64,000 nt of DNA from Pseudocitrobacter corydidari (GCF_021172065.1 NZ_CP087880.1:2394583-2458582), one strand, 5' to 3'; shown: positions 17,188-26,872, numbered from the stretch's first letter. Translations and numbers: made by a program. The notes: generated from the letters alone by a model not told the origin.

Positions 17188-18195
17188 ATGTCGTTTTCCA
17201 CTACCGCGTTGCGCGCCGTTGCGCTGCCCGGTTTGTTTTTGCTGCTACTCCTCGCAGTAACACTCAGCTTACTTATCGGCGCGAAAGCGCTCCCGGTTTC
17301 CGTGGTTGTCGATGCCTTTAGCGGCACCTGTCAGAGTGCGGACTGCACTATTGTGCTCGATGCCCGTCTACCCCGAACGCTTGCCGGATTGCTGGTAGGC
17401 GGCGCGCTGGGCCTTGCCGGGGCGTTGATGCAAACCCTCACCCGTAACCCGCTGGCCGACCCTGGCCTGCTCGGCGTCAACGCCGGCGCCAGTTTTGCCA
17501 TCGTGCTGGGTGCGGCGCTGCTCGGTATCGCTTCACCGGAACAACAACTGTTAATGGCCTTTTGCGGCGCGTTTATGGCGTCATTGATTGTGGCCTTTAC
17601 CGGCAGCCAGGGCGGCGGCCAGTTGAGCCCCGTTCGTCTGACGCTGGCGGGCGTGGCGCTGGCGGCAGTGCTGGAAGGCTTAACCAGCGGCATCGCCCTG
17701 CTCAACCCCGACGTTTACGATCAACTGCGCTTCTGGCAAGCGGGCTCGCTGGATATCCGCACCTTTACCACGCTGAAAGTGGTGCTGGCCCCCGTACTCA
17801 TTGCCGGTATTGCTGCGCTGATGCTCAGCCGGGCGCTGAACAGCCTGAGCCTCGGCACCGACACCGCCACCGCGCTGGGCAGCAAAGTGGCGCGTACACA
17901 AATTTTTGGCCTGCTGATCATCACCGTACTGTGCGGCAGCGCCACGGCGGTTGTTGGCCCGATCGCCTTTATTGGCCTGATGATGCCGCATATTTCACGC
18001 TGGCTGGTAGGTGCCGATCACCGAAGATCGTTGCCTGTTACGTTGCTGGCAACCCCTTCCCTGCTGCTGTTCGCCGATATCATTGGTCGCTTAATTGTAC
18101 CAGGCGAGATGCGCGTCTCGGTCGTCAGCGCCTTTATCGGCGCGCCGGTGCTTATCTTCCTGGTACGACGCCAGCGCGCGGGAGGTGGCCGATGA
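17188..18195 (+). CDS. fepD: FepD ferric-enterobactin permease
   Basis: BtuC/FecCD-type inner-membrane permease (335 aa, about 9-10 membrane segments) pairing with FepG and driven by FepC. Conserved RLPRTLAGLLVGGALGLAG and QTLTRNPLADPGLLGVNAGA near residues 55-105, and the ATPase-coupling segment GPIAFIGLMMPHISR near the C-terminus. Start ATG 17188. Its stop overlaps the fepG start (ATGA), typical of coupled subunits. First gene of fepDGC. Confidence 0.96.
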   Translation: MSFSTTALRAVALPGLFLLLLLAVTLSLLIGAKALPVSVVVDAFSGTCQSADCTIVLDARLPRTLAGLLVGGALGLAGALMQTLTRNPLADPGLLGVNAGASFAIVLGAALLGIASPEQQLLMAFCGAFMASLIVAFTGSQGGGQLSPVRLTLAGVALAAVLEGLTSGIALLNPDVYDQLRFWQAGSLDIRTFTTLKVVLAPVLIAGIAALMLSRALNSLSLGTDTATALGSKVARTQIFGLLIITVLCGSATAVVGPIAFIGLMMPHISRWLVGADHRRSLPVTLLATPSLLLFADIIGRLIVPGEMRVSVVSAFIGAPVLIFLVRRQRAGGGR

Positions 18196-19184
18196 TTGCC
18201 CCGTCGCGTCGTTTAGTCGCAACCTGCCTGCTGCTGGCAGCCGCGTGTCTGTTGGTGATGATCTGGAGCCTGCGCAGCGGTGCAGTCACGCTTGAGTTTA
18301 GCCAGGTGCTTTCCGCTCTGCTGGGCGATGCGCCGCGTGCAATCACCATGGTGGTGACCGAATGGCGTCTGCCACGCGTGGTCATGGCGCTGGTGATTGG
18401 CGCAGCGCTCGGCGTCAGCGGCGCTATTTTCCAGTCATTGATGCGCAACCCGCTCGGCAGCCCCGATGTAATGGGCTTTAATACCGGGGCATGGAGCGGC
18501 GTGCTGGTCGCCATGGTGTTCTTCGATCAGCACCTTACCGCCGTTGCTATTGCGGCGATGATGGGCGGGATTCTGACCGCGCTGATTGTCTGGCTGCTGG
18601 CCTGGCGCGACGGCATTGATACCTTCAGGCTTATCATCATCGGCATCGGCGTGCGTGCAATGTTGGTGGCGTTCAATACCTGGTTGCTATTACGCGCGTC
18701 GCTGGAAACCGCCATCTCTGCCGGACTGTGGTATGCAGGCTCGCTCAACGGCCTGACCTGGGCAAAAGCCTGGCCGTCGGTGCCGATTATTATCGTGATG
18801 CTGGCCTGCGCCGCTCTGCTGGTACGCCGCCTGCGGTTACTGGAGATGGGTGATGACACCGCCTGCGCGCTTGGCGTTCGCGTAGAATATTCACGACTGC
18901 TGATGATGTTTGTTGCCGTCATTCTTACCGCGGCTTCCACCGCGCTGGCAGGGCCGATCTCCTTTATCGCGCTGGTAGCACCGCACATCGCCCGCCGTCT
19001 CAGCGGCACTGCGCGCTGGGGCCTGATGCAGGCGGCACTGTGTGGCGCGCTGCTGTTAGCCGCTGCCGATTTTTGCTCGCAGCAGCTGTTCCTGCCTTAT
19101 CAGCTTCCGGTCGGCGTCGTGACCGTAAGCCTGGGCGGTATTTACCTTATTGTGTTGCTTATTCAGGAGTCCCGCAAAAAATGA
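18192..19184 (+). CDS. fepG: FepG ferric-enterobactin permease
   Basis: Second membrane subunit of the ferric-enterobactin ABC importer, 330 aa, same length as in E. coli. It starts MIAPSRRLVATCLLL at 18192 inside the fepD stop; the longer open frame from 17562 is an artefact of fepD overlap. FecCD-family segments EWRLPRVVMALVIGAALG, QSLMRNPLGSPDVMGFNTGA and GPISFIALVAPHIARR are present. Its stop overlaps fepC. Confidence 0.96.
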   Translation: MIAPSRRLVATCLLLAAACLLVMIWSLRSGAVTLEFSQVLSALLGDAPRAITMVVTEWRLPRVVMALVIGAALGVSGAIFQSLMRNPLGSPDVMGFNTGAWSGVLVAMVFFDQHLTAVAIAAMMGGILTALIVWLLAWRDGIDTFRLIIIGIGVRAMLVAFNTWLLLRASLETAISAGLWYAGSLNGLTWAKAWPSVPIIIVMLACAALLVRRLRLLEMGDDTACALGVRVEYSRLLMMFVAVILTAASTALAGPISFIALVAPHIARRLSGTARWGLMQAALCGALLLAAADFCSQQLFLPYQLPVGVVTVSLGGIYLIVLLIQESRKK

Positions 19185-19984
19185 CCGTTTCTCAGCCCCG
19201 TTTACGCGGTGAGCAGTTAACGCTGGCCTATGGCAAAAAGACGATTGCGGAAAACCTTAACGTCACCATTCCCGACGGCCATTTCACCGCCATTATTGGC
19301 CCCAACGGCTGCGGAAAATCTACGCTACTGCGCACGCTCAGCCGTTTGATGACGCCCACGCAGGGGCACGTTTTTCTCGATGGTGAGCACATTCAGCATT
19401 ACGCCAGTAAGGAAGTGGCGCGCCGCATTGGCTTACTGGCGCAAAACGCCACCACGCCGGGCGATATTACCGTGCAGGAACTGGTTGCACGCGGGCGTTA
19501 TCCTCATCAGCCGCTGTTTACCCGCTGGCGCGAAGAAGATGAACGCGCGGTGGCGAAGGCGATGCAGGCCACGGGCGTGACAAATCTCGCCAGCCAAAGC
19601 GTCGATACGCTCTCCGGCGGTCAACGCCAGCGCGTGTGGATAGCGATGGTGCTGGCGCAGGAAACCGCCATTATGCTGCTGGATGAGCCGACCACCTGGC
19701 TTGATATCAGCCATCAAATCGACCTGCTGGAGCTACTGAGCGAACTCAATCGTCAACAGGGTTACACGCTGGCGGCGGTGTTGCATGACCTCAACCAGGC
19801 CTGCCGTTACGCCACGCATTTGATTGCATTAAAGGAAGGAAAGATCGTAGCGGAAGGCGCACCGGGCGAGATCGTCAGCGCGGAGCTTATTGAGCAGGTT
19901 TACGGTTTAAAATGCATGATCATTGAAGACCCGGTCGCCGGAACACCGTTGGTGGTGCCGCTTGGGCGAAGCGGGCGGACCTGA
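19181..19984 (+). CDS. fepC: FepC ferric-enterobactin ABC ATPase
   Basis: Cytoplasmic ATPase subunit, 267 aa. Walker A GPNGCGKST (about residue 40), signature LSGGQRQR, Walker B IMLLDEPTTWLD and the switch histidine in AAVLHDLNQA. The ATG 19181 lies in the fepG stop (ATGA). Completes fepDGC. A REP pair follows. Confidence 0.96.
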   Translation: MTVSQPRLRGEQLTLAYGKKTIAENLNVTIPDGHFTAIIGPNGCGKSTLLRTLSRLMTPTQGHVFLDGEHIQHYASKEVARRIGLLAQNATTPGDITVQELVARGRYPHQPLFTRWREEDERAVAKAMQATGVTNLASQSVDTLSGGQRQRVWIAMVLAQETAIMLLDEPTTWLDISHQIDLLELLSELNRQQGYTLAAVLHDLNQACRYATHLIALKEGKIVAEGAPGEIVSAELIEQVYGLKCMIIEDPVAGTPLVVPLGRSGRT

Positions 19985-19989
19985 GATTT

Positions 19990-20060
19990 GCCCGGTGGCG
20001 CTGCGCTTACCGGGCCTACGAGCGTGAGGTTTGCCAGGCCGGATGCGGCGCATCCGGCAA
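19990..20060. repeat. REP pair between fepC and fepE
   Basis: GCCCGGTGGCGCTG...TTACCGGGC (19990-20015) and GCCGGATGCGGCGCATCCGGC-type copy (20038-20058). Intergenic BIME between convergent genes. Confidence 0.85.
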
Positions 20061-20067
20061 ATGGGCA

Positions 20068-21204
20068 TTAGGCTAATTGCTCTTCCAGCGGAGAGACTTC
20101 TTCGAGCTTGCGGGAAAGCAGCGCGTTTTGCAGCAACACCGCACCGCAGCCCACCATGCCGCCGACCAGCCCGGCCAGCAGAACGATCAATGCTTTCCCT
20201 GGCCCATCTTTCTTGACCGGTAAGGACGGAGAGAGCTGATATTTAAATGGCTCAAACGATACGTCAGAGATATTCAATGCCGTCAGCTGCTGTACGTGAT
20301 ACTGCAAGTTGCGCAGATCGCCGTTAATATCCGCGAGATCGGTCACGCCCTTCTCAATCTGCAATTTTTTCGCAATGCCATCGGCACCTAATGCAATAGA
20401 GAAATCAGGATCGTCTTTAACCGCCTGACCATTACTGTATACCGGCTTAGCTATACCCGCGGCGGTGGCTATCTCCAGCGAATAGTGCAGTCGATTAATC
20501 TTCGCATCGAGCTGGTTCTTTAATTTTATCAGCTCCAGCGCCAGTTTTTCTTTCTCAAAATGGGTTTTAATATCGAGACGGTTACGCATATCGTCCAGCG
20601 TCTCTTTCACCACTATCGCCGAGATATAATCGATATAGCCTTTCAAAACCTGCTGCGCCTCTTCCGGATTGGGCCCGGTAAAGCTCAGCGTCCACGAGGT
20701 GAACAACGCCGGCTCATTCTTCTTACCGAAGTTATTATCTACCGCTTTCATTTTATCGCTCAGACCAACAATGGCGCGGTGCAGGTCCAGCGGGTCAATA
20801 TCGGCCCCTTTCAACTGACCCATAATCACCGGCGACGTGCGCAGGTACTCTTCCAGCAGTGAAAGTGAATTGAATTTCTTAATAAACTGGGTGAACACCT
20901 CGGATTTTTTGACACTGACATCCACATCCAGTACCCGCAGTGCCACCAGCGTCCTTTCCAGTTCCTGCCACTGGCTGGGCTCCGCAGGGGTAATCATTGC
21001 CTGGCTGGTCCACTTTTGCGGCATCAGGAATGACGCAAGCAAGCCCACCACGGCAAAGGCGAAAGCAATGGCGATAATACGCGTTTTGGCGCGCCACAGA
21101 ATATCCAGCAGATGGATCAAATCAATTTCTTTACTGTTTGATGAGATAACTGGATAGGAAGCAAAATCTGAATCTTTGTTCGGCTTGATATTAATTGATG
21201 ACAT
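20068..21204 (-). CDS. fepE: FepE (Wzz family) O-antigen chain-length regulator
   Basis: Polysaccharide co-polymerase, 378 aa, which in Salmonella and pathogenic E. coli sets very long O-antigen chains. Wzz layout: N-terminal membrane helix (TRIIAIAFAFAVVGLLASFLM, about residues 37-57), a large periplasmic coiled domain, and a C-terminal helix (ALIVLLAGLVGGMVGCGAVLL). Despite the name it has no shown role in iron uptake. In E. coli it follows entF on the same strand; here a glycosyltransferase gene intervenes in opposite orientation, so it must use its own promoter in the AT-rich region upstream. Confidence 0.92.
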   Translation of the reverse strand: MSSINIKPNKDSDFASYPVISSNSKEIDLIHLLDILWRAKTRIIAIAFAFAVVGLLASFLMPQKWTSQAMITPAEPSQWQELERTLVALRVLDVDVSVKKSEVFTQFIKKFNSLSLLEEYLRTSPVIMGQLKGADIDPLDLHRAIVGLSDKMKAVDNNFGKKNEPALFTSWTLSFTGPNPEEAQQVLKGYIDYISAIVVKETLDDMRNRLDIKTHFEKEKLALELIKLKNQLDAKINRLHYSLEIATAAGIAKPVYSNGQAVKDDPDFSIALGADGIAKKLQIEKGVTDLADINGDLRNLQYHVQQLTALNISDVSFEPFKYQLSPSLPVKKDGPGKALIVLLAGLVGGMVGCGAVLLQNALLSRKLEEVSPLEEQLA

Positions 21205-21612
21205 GCTGTATGTCCTGCAGCGTTTCTAATAGATAACATCCCGACAACATAATACCAGAACTTAAGATTATTCCTACTCTAAATTGTCTATATTGTCAGC
21301 ACGCTACCAATAATGGCAGGAAAACGCGGCACAATGTTACCATAATGTAACAAAACAACACCCACCAAAATAAAATGCATTAAAATAATTCATATTGATA
21401 ATAATTCATCCAGAACAATCATCGCGGTTAAAAACCTTCACCAACAATAGTCCGTGATCATGCTCACATTTTTATAGATTTAATCCGCCTCCGGAAAGAT
21501 TTCAAATTGAGCCCTATTTCCTGGAAAGATAAAATTAACGGAATACTTGTGGCTCCTCTCAGCTATTTCATTAACAGCATCATCACAATAAGGTTTAAGT
21601 GGATAAAAAATA
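21205..21612. promoter_or_regulatory. AT-rich divergent control region of fepE and the WaaB-like gene
   Basis: 408 bases with no convincing gene. The sequence is much richer in A/T than the ent cluster on either side. A Fur-like 7-1-7 element TGATAATAATTCATC (21396-21410) has a perfect left arm and a poor right arm. AATTCAT is repeated at 21387-21393 and 21403-21409. Promoters for both flanking genes presumably lie here. Confidence 0.4.
21396..21410. promoter_or_regulatory. Weak Fur-like box in the fepE/WaaB-like intergenic region
   Basis: TGATAAT-A-ATTCATC matches 10 of 14 informative positions of the 7-1-7 Fur model. It lies about 190 bases from the fepE start. The base composition raises the chance of a random match. 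Confidence 0.3.
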
Positions 21613-22752
21613 ATGAAAATAGTATTTATTGGTGAAGCTATCTCAGGTTTTGGCGGAATGGAAACAGTGATTCGCAATGTTATTCAGACATTGAGCGCTG
21701 AACCTTTCTCTATGCAATGTAAAATATTTTTTACCTGTCGCAAGAATGACATGGATAAAAAATGGCTTAAAGATATTGATGCCCATTACTCCATTTCAAA
21801 TATCAAATTATCCCCATTACGCAGGGCGAAGCATCTTCATGCCTTGAGCCGATGGCTTTCGGATGAACAGCCCGATATCGTTATTGCTATCGACCCCCTC
21901 TCATGCCTTTATGCCAGTAAGGCTCGCTTAAAAATGAATGGCCACTTCACGCTATTTTCCTGGCCACATTTTTCGCTGGATCATAAAAAGCATGCGAAAT
22001 ATATCACCTGCGCCGATGAGCATCTGGCTATTAGCTGCGGCATCCGCCAGCAGATGATTAAGCGAGGCGTACCCGAAAAGAATATTCACGTCATCTATAA
22101 CCCAACGGATAAAAGCCCGGTCATTATTCCTGCGCATAGCCAGAATGATATTCCAACCTTTATCTATGTTGGTAGATTAAAATTCGAAGGGCAGAAACGG
22201 GTTAAGGATCTACTCGACGCTTTTTCTCGCGTGCCGGGGCGCTGGAAATTACACATCATCGGGGACGGTTCAGACAGTGAACGTTGCAAAACATATGCAC
22301 AAGACTTATGTATTGCGAACCGCATTCGCTGGCATGGCTGGCAGGCGCAACCGTGGAAAGTGGTGCAGGAGGAGATAGGCCAGGTGACCGCGTTACTGCT
22401 GACCTCCTCGTTTGAAGGCTTCCCGATGACGCTACTGGAAGCCATGGCACGCGGCATTCCCTGCATCAGTGCAGACTGCGTTTCCGGGCCGGGCGATATT
22501 ATCATCCCGGGCGTCAACGGTTATCTCTATCCGCCCGGCGAGCTGGGCGAATTGTCGGCACTGATTTCAGCGATGATAAACGGCGAGAAAACTCTCGACC
22601 ATGCCACCATCCCCGCATCTATCGAAGCGTTCTATGCGGAAAATTACTTCCGCCGATTGCATGATATTTTGTATTCGCATGCGCCACACTCTTCGCTCTC
22701 ATATGACGAAAGCAAGAAAAAACCTGCGCCACTCACGACCGCGTTCAATTAA
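21613..22752 (+). CDS. WaaB-like LPS 1,6-galactosyltransferase (GT4)
   Basis: GT-B glycosyltransferase, 379 aa, strongly resembling WaaB (RfaB), which adds an alpha-1,6-galactose branch to the first outer-core glucose of LPS. It begins MKIVFIGEAISGFGGMETVI, almost word for word the WaaB start. SWPHFSLDHKKHA, VGRLKFEGQKRVKDL and the EX7E-type donor site EGFPMTLLEAMARGIPCIS follow. WaaB is normally in the waa core locus. Here it sits next to the chain-length regulator fepE, inside the ent cluster and opposite to its neighbours. The 5' third is AT-rich, which suggests acquisition. The exact sugar and acceptor are inferred; it may be a core- or O-antigen-decorating enzyme. Confidence 0.8.
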   Translation: MKIVFIGEAISGFGGMETVIRNVIQTLSAEPFSMQCKIFFTCRKNDMDKKWLKDIDAHYSISNIKLSPLRRAKHLHALSRWLSDEQPDIVIAIDPLSCLYASKARLKMNGHFTLFSWPHFSLDHKKHAKYITCADEHLAISCGIRQQMIKRGVPEKNIHVIYNPTDKSPVIIPAHSQNDIPTFIYVGRLKFEGQKRVKDLLDAFSRVPGRWKLHIIGDGSDSERCKTYAQDLCIANRIRWHGWQAQPWKVVQEEIGQVTALLLTSSFEGFPMTLLEAMARGIPCISADCVSGPGDIIIPGVNGYLYPPGELGELSALISAMINGEKTLDHATIPASIEAFYAENYFRRLHDILYSHAPHSSLSYDESKKKPAPLTTAFN

Positions 22753-22753
22753 C

Positions 22754-22775
22754 GCCCTCCCCCGAAAGGGAGGGC
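22754..22775. terminator. Hairpin between the WaaB-like gene and entF
   Basis: Perfect 8-bp stem GCCCTCCC / GGGAGGGC with a six-base loop, filling the 29-base gap between convergent stop codons. It has no U-run, so it may act as an mRNA end or processing block rather than a standard terminator. Confidence 0.5.
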
Positions 22776-22781
22776 AAATGA

Positions 22782-25700
22782 CTACAGTTTGCCGAGAATA
22801 TCTTTCAGAATCGGCCCAATCGTTACAAACGCCTGCGGCGAAATGATATCGACGTGGGCACAATCCTGGCGATAGGCCTCCAGCTCACCGACCCACGGCG
22901 CCCAGACCTGCTGCGGATCCATACCTTCCGGTAACGTGCGTTCAGCCACAAACAGCGTCGCCTTGCCATCGAATCTGGCGCTGTGCGCGGTGGTGAGCAA
23001 CCTCACCGCATCGGCATAGTTGCCTTCGATAGCATTAAACAGTTCGCCAGAGGCTTGCCCCTGCTGAGCGGCGAGAAACGCCTCGCGCTCACGGGCGATC
23101 TCAGCCAGCACTTCCGGATCCAGACCGTTGGCTTCTTTCTCCGACCAGTTTTGCGTTTCCGGCGGCCAGGTATCGAGTAATCCCAGGAATGCCACCGCTT
23201 CACCACGTGCACGCAGCCGCGCAGCAATGCCCTGCGCCAGCGTGCCGCCCAGCGAATAACCGAACAGATAGTACGGACCATGCGGTTGCTGCGCCAGCAG
23301 CGTGGCAAGATGATGGTCGCAAACCTCGTCCAGGGTCGCCGCCTGCTGCATCGGCCCTTCCGGGCGCGGAGACTGAATACCGGTTATCGACCAGTTTGCG
23401 GGCAGATAACGCGCCAGCACGCTGAATTGCCAGGCAAAACCCGAAGCCGGATGGAAACAGAACAGCGTTGGCCCGTGGCTCTCACGCAGCGGAAGCAGAG
23501 TTTCATAACCCAGACGCTGCGTCTGTTCGTCATTTTCAGCATCCAGCAGCACGCTCAGTTTGCTCACCGTGGAGGCCACCATGACCTGCCCCGGCGTCAC
23601 CTGACGCCCGGTTTGCTGGCTCAACTGCGCGGCAAGCCGCATCGCCAACAGCGAATGGCCACCCAGCGCGAAGAAATCAGCTTCCACATCATTAATCTCG
23701 CAACCGAGCAGCGCGCTGAAGGCCTGTGCCACCAGGGTTTCCGTGCCTGGCAGAGGTTCACGGCTTTGCGTGCTCACCGTCAACTGTGGCAGCGGCAGGG
23801 CTTTACGATCGAGCTTACCGTTAGCGCTCAGCGGCAGAGAATCCAGCTGAAGCAGCACGACCGGCACCATATGCGGCGGCAGTTGTTCCCGCAGTTGCGC
23901 CAGTAATACATCGCGATCTAACGGTAAACCTGATTCCGAAACCAGATAGCCGACCAGCTGACGCGCGTCGCCGCCGGTTGCTGCCGCCTGGTTGATTACG
24001 CAGGCATGGGTGACCGCCTGTGCGACATCCGGCAGGCTTTGCATTACGCGGTCAATTTCACCCAACTCAATACGCTGGCCGCGAATTTTCAGCTGATCGT
24101 CACTGCGCCCCAGATACTCCACCGCGCCGTTTTCCAGCCAGCGCGCGACATCCCCGGTGCGATACATACGCTCGCCCGGCGCAAACGGATCGGCAATAAA
24201 GCGGCTGGCGGTGAGATCGGGTCGCCCCAGATAGCCTTGCGCCAGCTGAATGCCGGTCAGATAAAGATCGCCCGCAATCCCCATCGGGACCGGGCGCATC
24301 ATCGCATCAAGAATGCGTAACCCGGTATTCCAGACCGGATAACCAATCGGCACGCTGTGGCCAGTGGTATTCGCCAGCTCTTCGCCAAACGCCGGATACC
24401 AGCTGACGTCCACGGCGGCTTCCGTCGGGCCATAAAGATTATGCAGCGGAGCGTGCGTAAGCTGTTCCCACTCGCGGCAAAGTTGCGCAGGCAGCGCTTC
24501 GCCGCTACAGAACACGCGCTTGAGCGTACGGCAACAACGTGCCGTTTCTGGGGTCAGCGAGGCGACAAACGCCGCCAGCATCGACGGCACAAAGTGGGTG
24601 GTGGTGACGCCATATTCTGCGAAGAATTGCTGCATCGCCTGCGGGTCGCGGTGGGCTTCCGGCTCGGCCATCACCAGTTGTGCCCCAGCAATAAAGGGCC
24701 ACCAGAACTCCCATACCGAGACATCAAAACTGCACGGCGTTTTCTGCGCCACCACGTCATCCGCCCCAAGCGGATAGTGGTCCTGCATCCACAGCAGGCG
24801 GTTAACGATGGCCTCATGGCCCACCATCACGCCTTTTGGTCTGCCTGTCGATCCCGAGGTAAAAATGATATAAGCCGTCTGCTGCGGCGTGGTGAGCGCC
24901 AGCGGCTCATCGCCATCTACCGGCAGCGGTTCGTTGTAGCAAAGGCTTTCGATGTTCGGGAAACGATGACGCTGATCGGCCGAGGTGATGAGCAGTTTCG
25001 GTTTCGCATCTTCCAGCATCATATTCAGGCGATCGTCCGGATAGCCCGTATCAAGCGGCAGCCATGCGGCTCCGGCTTCCACGATGCCGTGCAGCGCCAG
25101 CGTTAAAAACACCGAGCGCGGCAGCGCCACGGCGACGCTATCGCCCGGCTGCACGCCATGCGCACGCAGCAGTCGCGCCAGCGCCAGCGTCTGCTCGCGC
25201 AGTTCGCGATAGCTAAGCTGGTAGCGCGCATCCGCCAGCGCCGGGGCATCTGGCGTTTTGGCCGCTTGCTCTGCCACCAGCGAATTCAGCGTAGCTGCCG
25301 GGATTTCGCGGGCGGTAGCGTTTATTTTTTCTAACTGCGCATATTCGTCGTCAGAGAGCAGATCCGCATCGCCACAGGCCAACGCCGGGTTATCCGCAAA
25401 CTGCTGCAATAAAGCACTAAGGCGCGCGATGTGACGTTTCAGCGTTGGCTCATCGTAGCGTTGTTGATTTGCCAGGACTTCCAGCGTCAGGCCGCCCGAC
25501 TCATCCGGGAACAACGCCAGCTCGAGATCATTCACCGGGCCGGTCGCCAGCGTGTGCGTGGTGGCCTGGACATCGGTGAACGCCAGATGGTAATCAAACA
25601 CTTTGACGTTAAAGACCGGGCCAAACAGCGGTTCATCGCCCGCCGCACGCCCGCTGTCGCGCACAATCTGCTCGGCATCGTAACGCTGATGACGACGCAT

Positions 25701-26657
25701 TTTCTTCAGTTGCCCGGATAGACGCACCGCCAGCTCTGCCAGCGTTTCTTTGCCATTCAGGGTGACGGAGAGCGGCAACACGTTCAGCACCGGTCCGGTG
25801 GCGGTTAACGCCGCCGATCCCATGCGTCGCATAAAGATAAACCCGGCGGCAAAGTCGCTGCGCCCGCATAAACGCCCCAGCCAGAGCGCGCTCAATGCCA
25901 GCGCCAGATCGGCACGCTGGCACTGCGGTGCGGCAGCGGCCAGACGCGAAAACGCGTGGCGATCGGCAGTCAGTTTCAGCCGCCAGATATCGGTGGTTTC
26001 CGCGCGCCCCGGCAACGGAACGGGAGAGAGAGAGACCGGTGACGGCAGCGATTGACGCTGCTCGCGCCAGAATGCGCCATCACGCTGATACGCGTCGCTT
26101 TCCCGATAGCGCTGGTATTCCTCCACCACCTCCGCAAACGGGGTAAAGGGTGATTCCGGCGTCGGTTCGCCCTGCTGCCAGGCGCGGTAAATTTCGCTGA
26201 TTTGGCGGGTAATGGCCGGGAAGCTGAAGCCATCAACCAGTAAATGATGATAACGCTGATACCAGTACCAGCGGCGATCGCCAACGCGATAGAGTTGATG
26301 ACACAGCAGCGGATTACCACTTTCCAGACGCAGGTTCTGCGCCAGATCGGTCTGCATCAGGCTCATGGCGGCCTGGTGCGGGTCGGCATCAGCGCGAAGA
26401 TCGTGTACGTCTGGCGTTGGGAACATCATGCTGTCGTCGACCTGCTGCCACGGCTCGCCGTTGTCCTCGCCAAAACGCATACGCAGCGTATCGGCCTGAT
26501 TCACCCCGGCGACAATCGCGCGCGCCAGCAGTTCGCCATCCACTTCGCCTTCCAGCTCAACGTAATGCGCCACGCTCCAGGCATTTGGTAACGTTGAGAG
26601 TTTTTCCGCCATCCAGATCCCCGGTTGGGCGGCAACTAACGATAAACGCGGGCTCAT
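22782..26657 (-). CDS. entF: EntF enterobactin synthetase (NRPS)
   Basis: 1291-aa nonribosomal peptide synthetase. Order: condensation domain (about 1-420, catalytic YHHLLVDGF near residue 138), adenylation domain for L-serine (about 440-965, IIFTSGSTGRPKGVMVGH; YRTGDVARW), carrier domain (FFALGGHSLLAMRLA, phosphopantetheine Ser near residue 1005), and thioesterase domain (LFGYSLGGTLAQ, then CAHVDIIS). It joins DHB to serine and cyclises the trimer. Start MSPRLSLVAAQPGIW at 26657 overlaps the ybdZ stop by four bases. Part of the fes-ybdZ-entF unit. Confidence 0.97.
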   Translation of the reverse strand: MSPRLSLVAAQPGIWMAEKLSTLPNAWSVAHYVELEGEVDGELLARAIVAGVNQADTLRMRFGEDNGEPWQQVDDSMMFPTPDVHDLRADADPHQAAMSLMQTDLAQNLRLESGNPLLCHQLYRVGDRRWYWYQRYHHLLVDGFSFPAITRQISEIYRAWQQGEPTPESPFTPFAEVVEEYQRYRESDAYQRDGAFWREQRQSLPSPVSLSPVPLPGRAETTDIWRLKLTADRHAFSRLAAAAPQCQRADLALALSALWLGRLCGRSDFAAGFIFMRRMGSAALTATGPVLNVLPLSVTLNGKETLAELAVRLSGQLKKMRRHQRYDAEQIVRDSGRAAGDEPLFGPVFNVKVFDYHLAFTDVQATTHTLATGPVNDLELALFPDESGGLTLEVLANQQRYDEPTLKRHIARLSALLQQFADNPALACGDADLLSDDEYAQLEKINATAREIPAATLNSLVAEQAAKTPDAPALADARYQLSYRELREQTLALARLLRAHGVQPGDSVAVALPRSVFLTLALHGIVEAGAAWLPLDTGYPDDRLNMMLEDAKPKLLITSADQRHRFPNIESLCYNEPLPVDGDEPLALTTPQQTAYIIFTSGSTGRPKGVMVGHEAIVNRLLWMQDHYPLGADDVVAQKTPCSFDVSVWEFWWPFIAGAQLVMAEPEAHRDPQAMQQFFAEYGVTTTHFVPSMLAAFVASLTPETARCCRTLKRVFCSGEALPAQLCREWEQLTHAPLHNLYGPTEAAVDVSWYPAFGEELANTTGHSVPIGYPVWNTGLRILDAMMRPVPMGIAGDLYLTGIQLAQGYLGRPDLTASRFIADPFAPGERMYRTGDVARWLENGAVEYLGRSDDQLKIRGQRIELGEIDRVMQSLPDVAQAVTHACVINQAAATGGDARQLVGYLVSESGLPLDRDVLLAQLREQLPPHMVPVVLLQLDSLPLSANGKLDRKALPLPQLTVSTQSREPLPGTETLVAQAFSALLGCEINDVEADFFALGGHSLLAMRLAAQLSQQTGRQVTPGQVMVASTVSKLSVLLDAENDEQTQRLGYETLLPLRESHGPTLFCFHPASGFAWQFSVLARYLPANWSITGIQSPRPEGPMQQAATLDEVCDHHLATLLAQQPHGPYYLFGYSLGGTLAQGIAARLRARGEAVAFLGLLDTWPPETQNWSEKEANGLDPEVLAEIAREREAFLAAQQGQASGELFNAIEGNYADAVRLLTTAHSARFDGKATLFVAERTLPEGMDPQQVWAPWVGELEAYRQDCAHVDIISPQAFVTIGPILKDILGKL

Positions 26658-26872
26658 GCAGCCCCCTTCTCAGACGCATAATGCGACGGAATCAATGTCG
26701 ACCAGTTATCCGTGAGCCAGGCATTGCAGGCATCAATAGATTGCGGCTGGCTAATCACGCGCCAGCCCGCAGGCAGCGCGCACTGTGCAGGCCACAGGCT
26801 AAACTGCTGCTGTTCATTTTGCAGAAGATAAAACTGCCCTTGAACATCGTCGAAGGGGTTACTAACTTGCAT
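26654..26872 (-). CDS. ybdZ: YbdZ, MbtH-like protein
   Basis: 72-aa MbtH-like activator that binds and stabilises the EntF adenylation domain. It shows the family pattern NPFDDVQGQFYLLQNEQQQ, SLWP, PAGW and ACNAWLTDNW. It lies between fes and entF with a 4-base overlap to entF, as expected for a partner made in fixed ratio. Confidence 0.95.
   Translation of the reverse strand: MQVSNPFDDVQGQFYLLQNEQQQFSLWPAQCALPAGWRVISQPQSIDACNAWLTDNWSTLIPSHYASEKGAA

Noticed and set aside
17562-18191. Upstream extension of fepG
   Set aside because: Overlaps fepD in another frame. The true start is the ATGA junction at 18192, giving exactly the family length.
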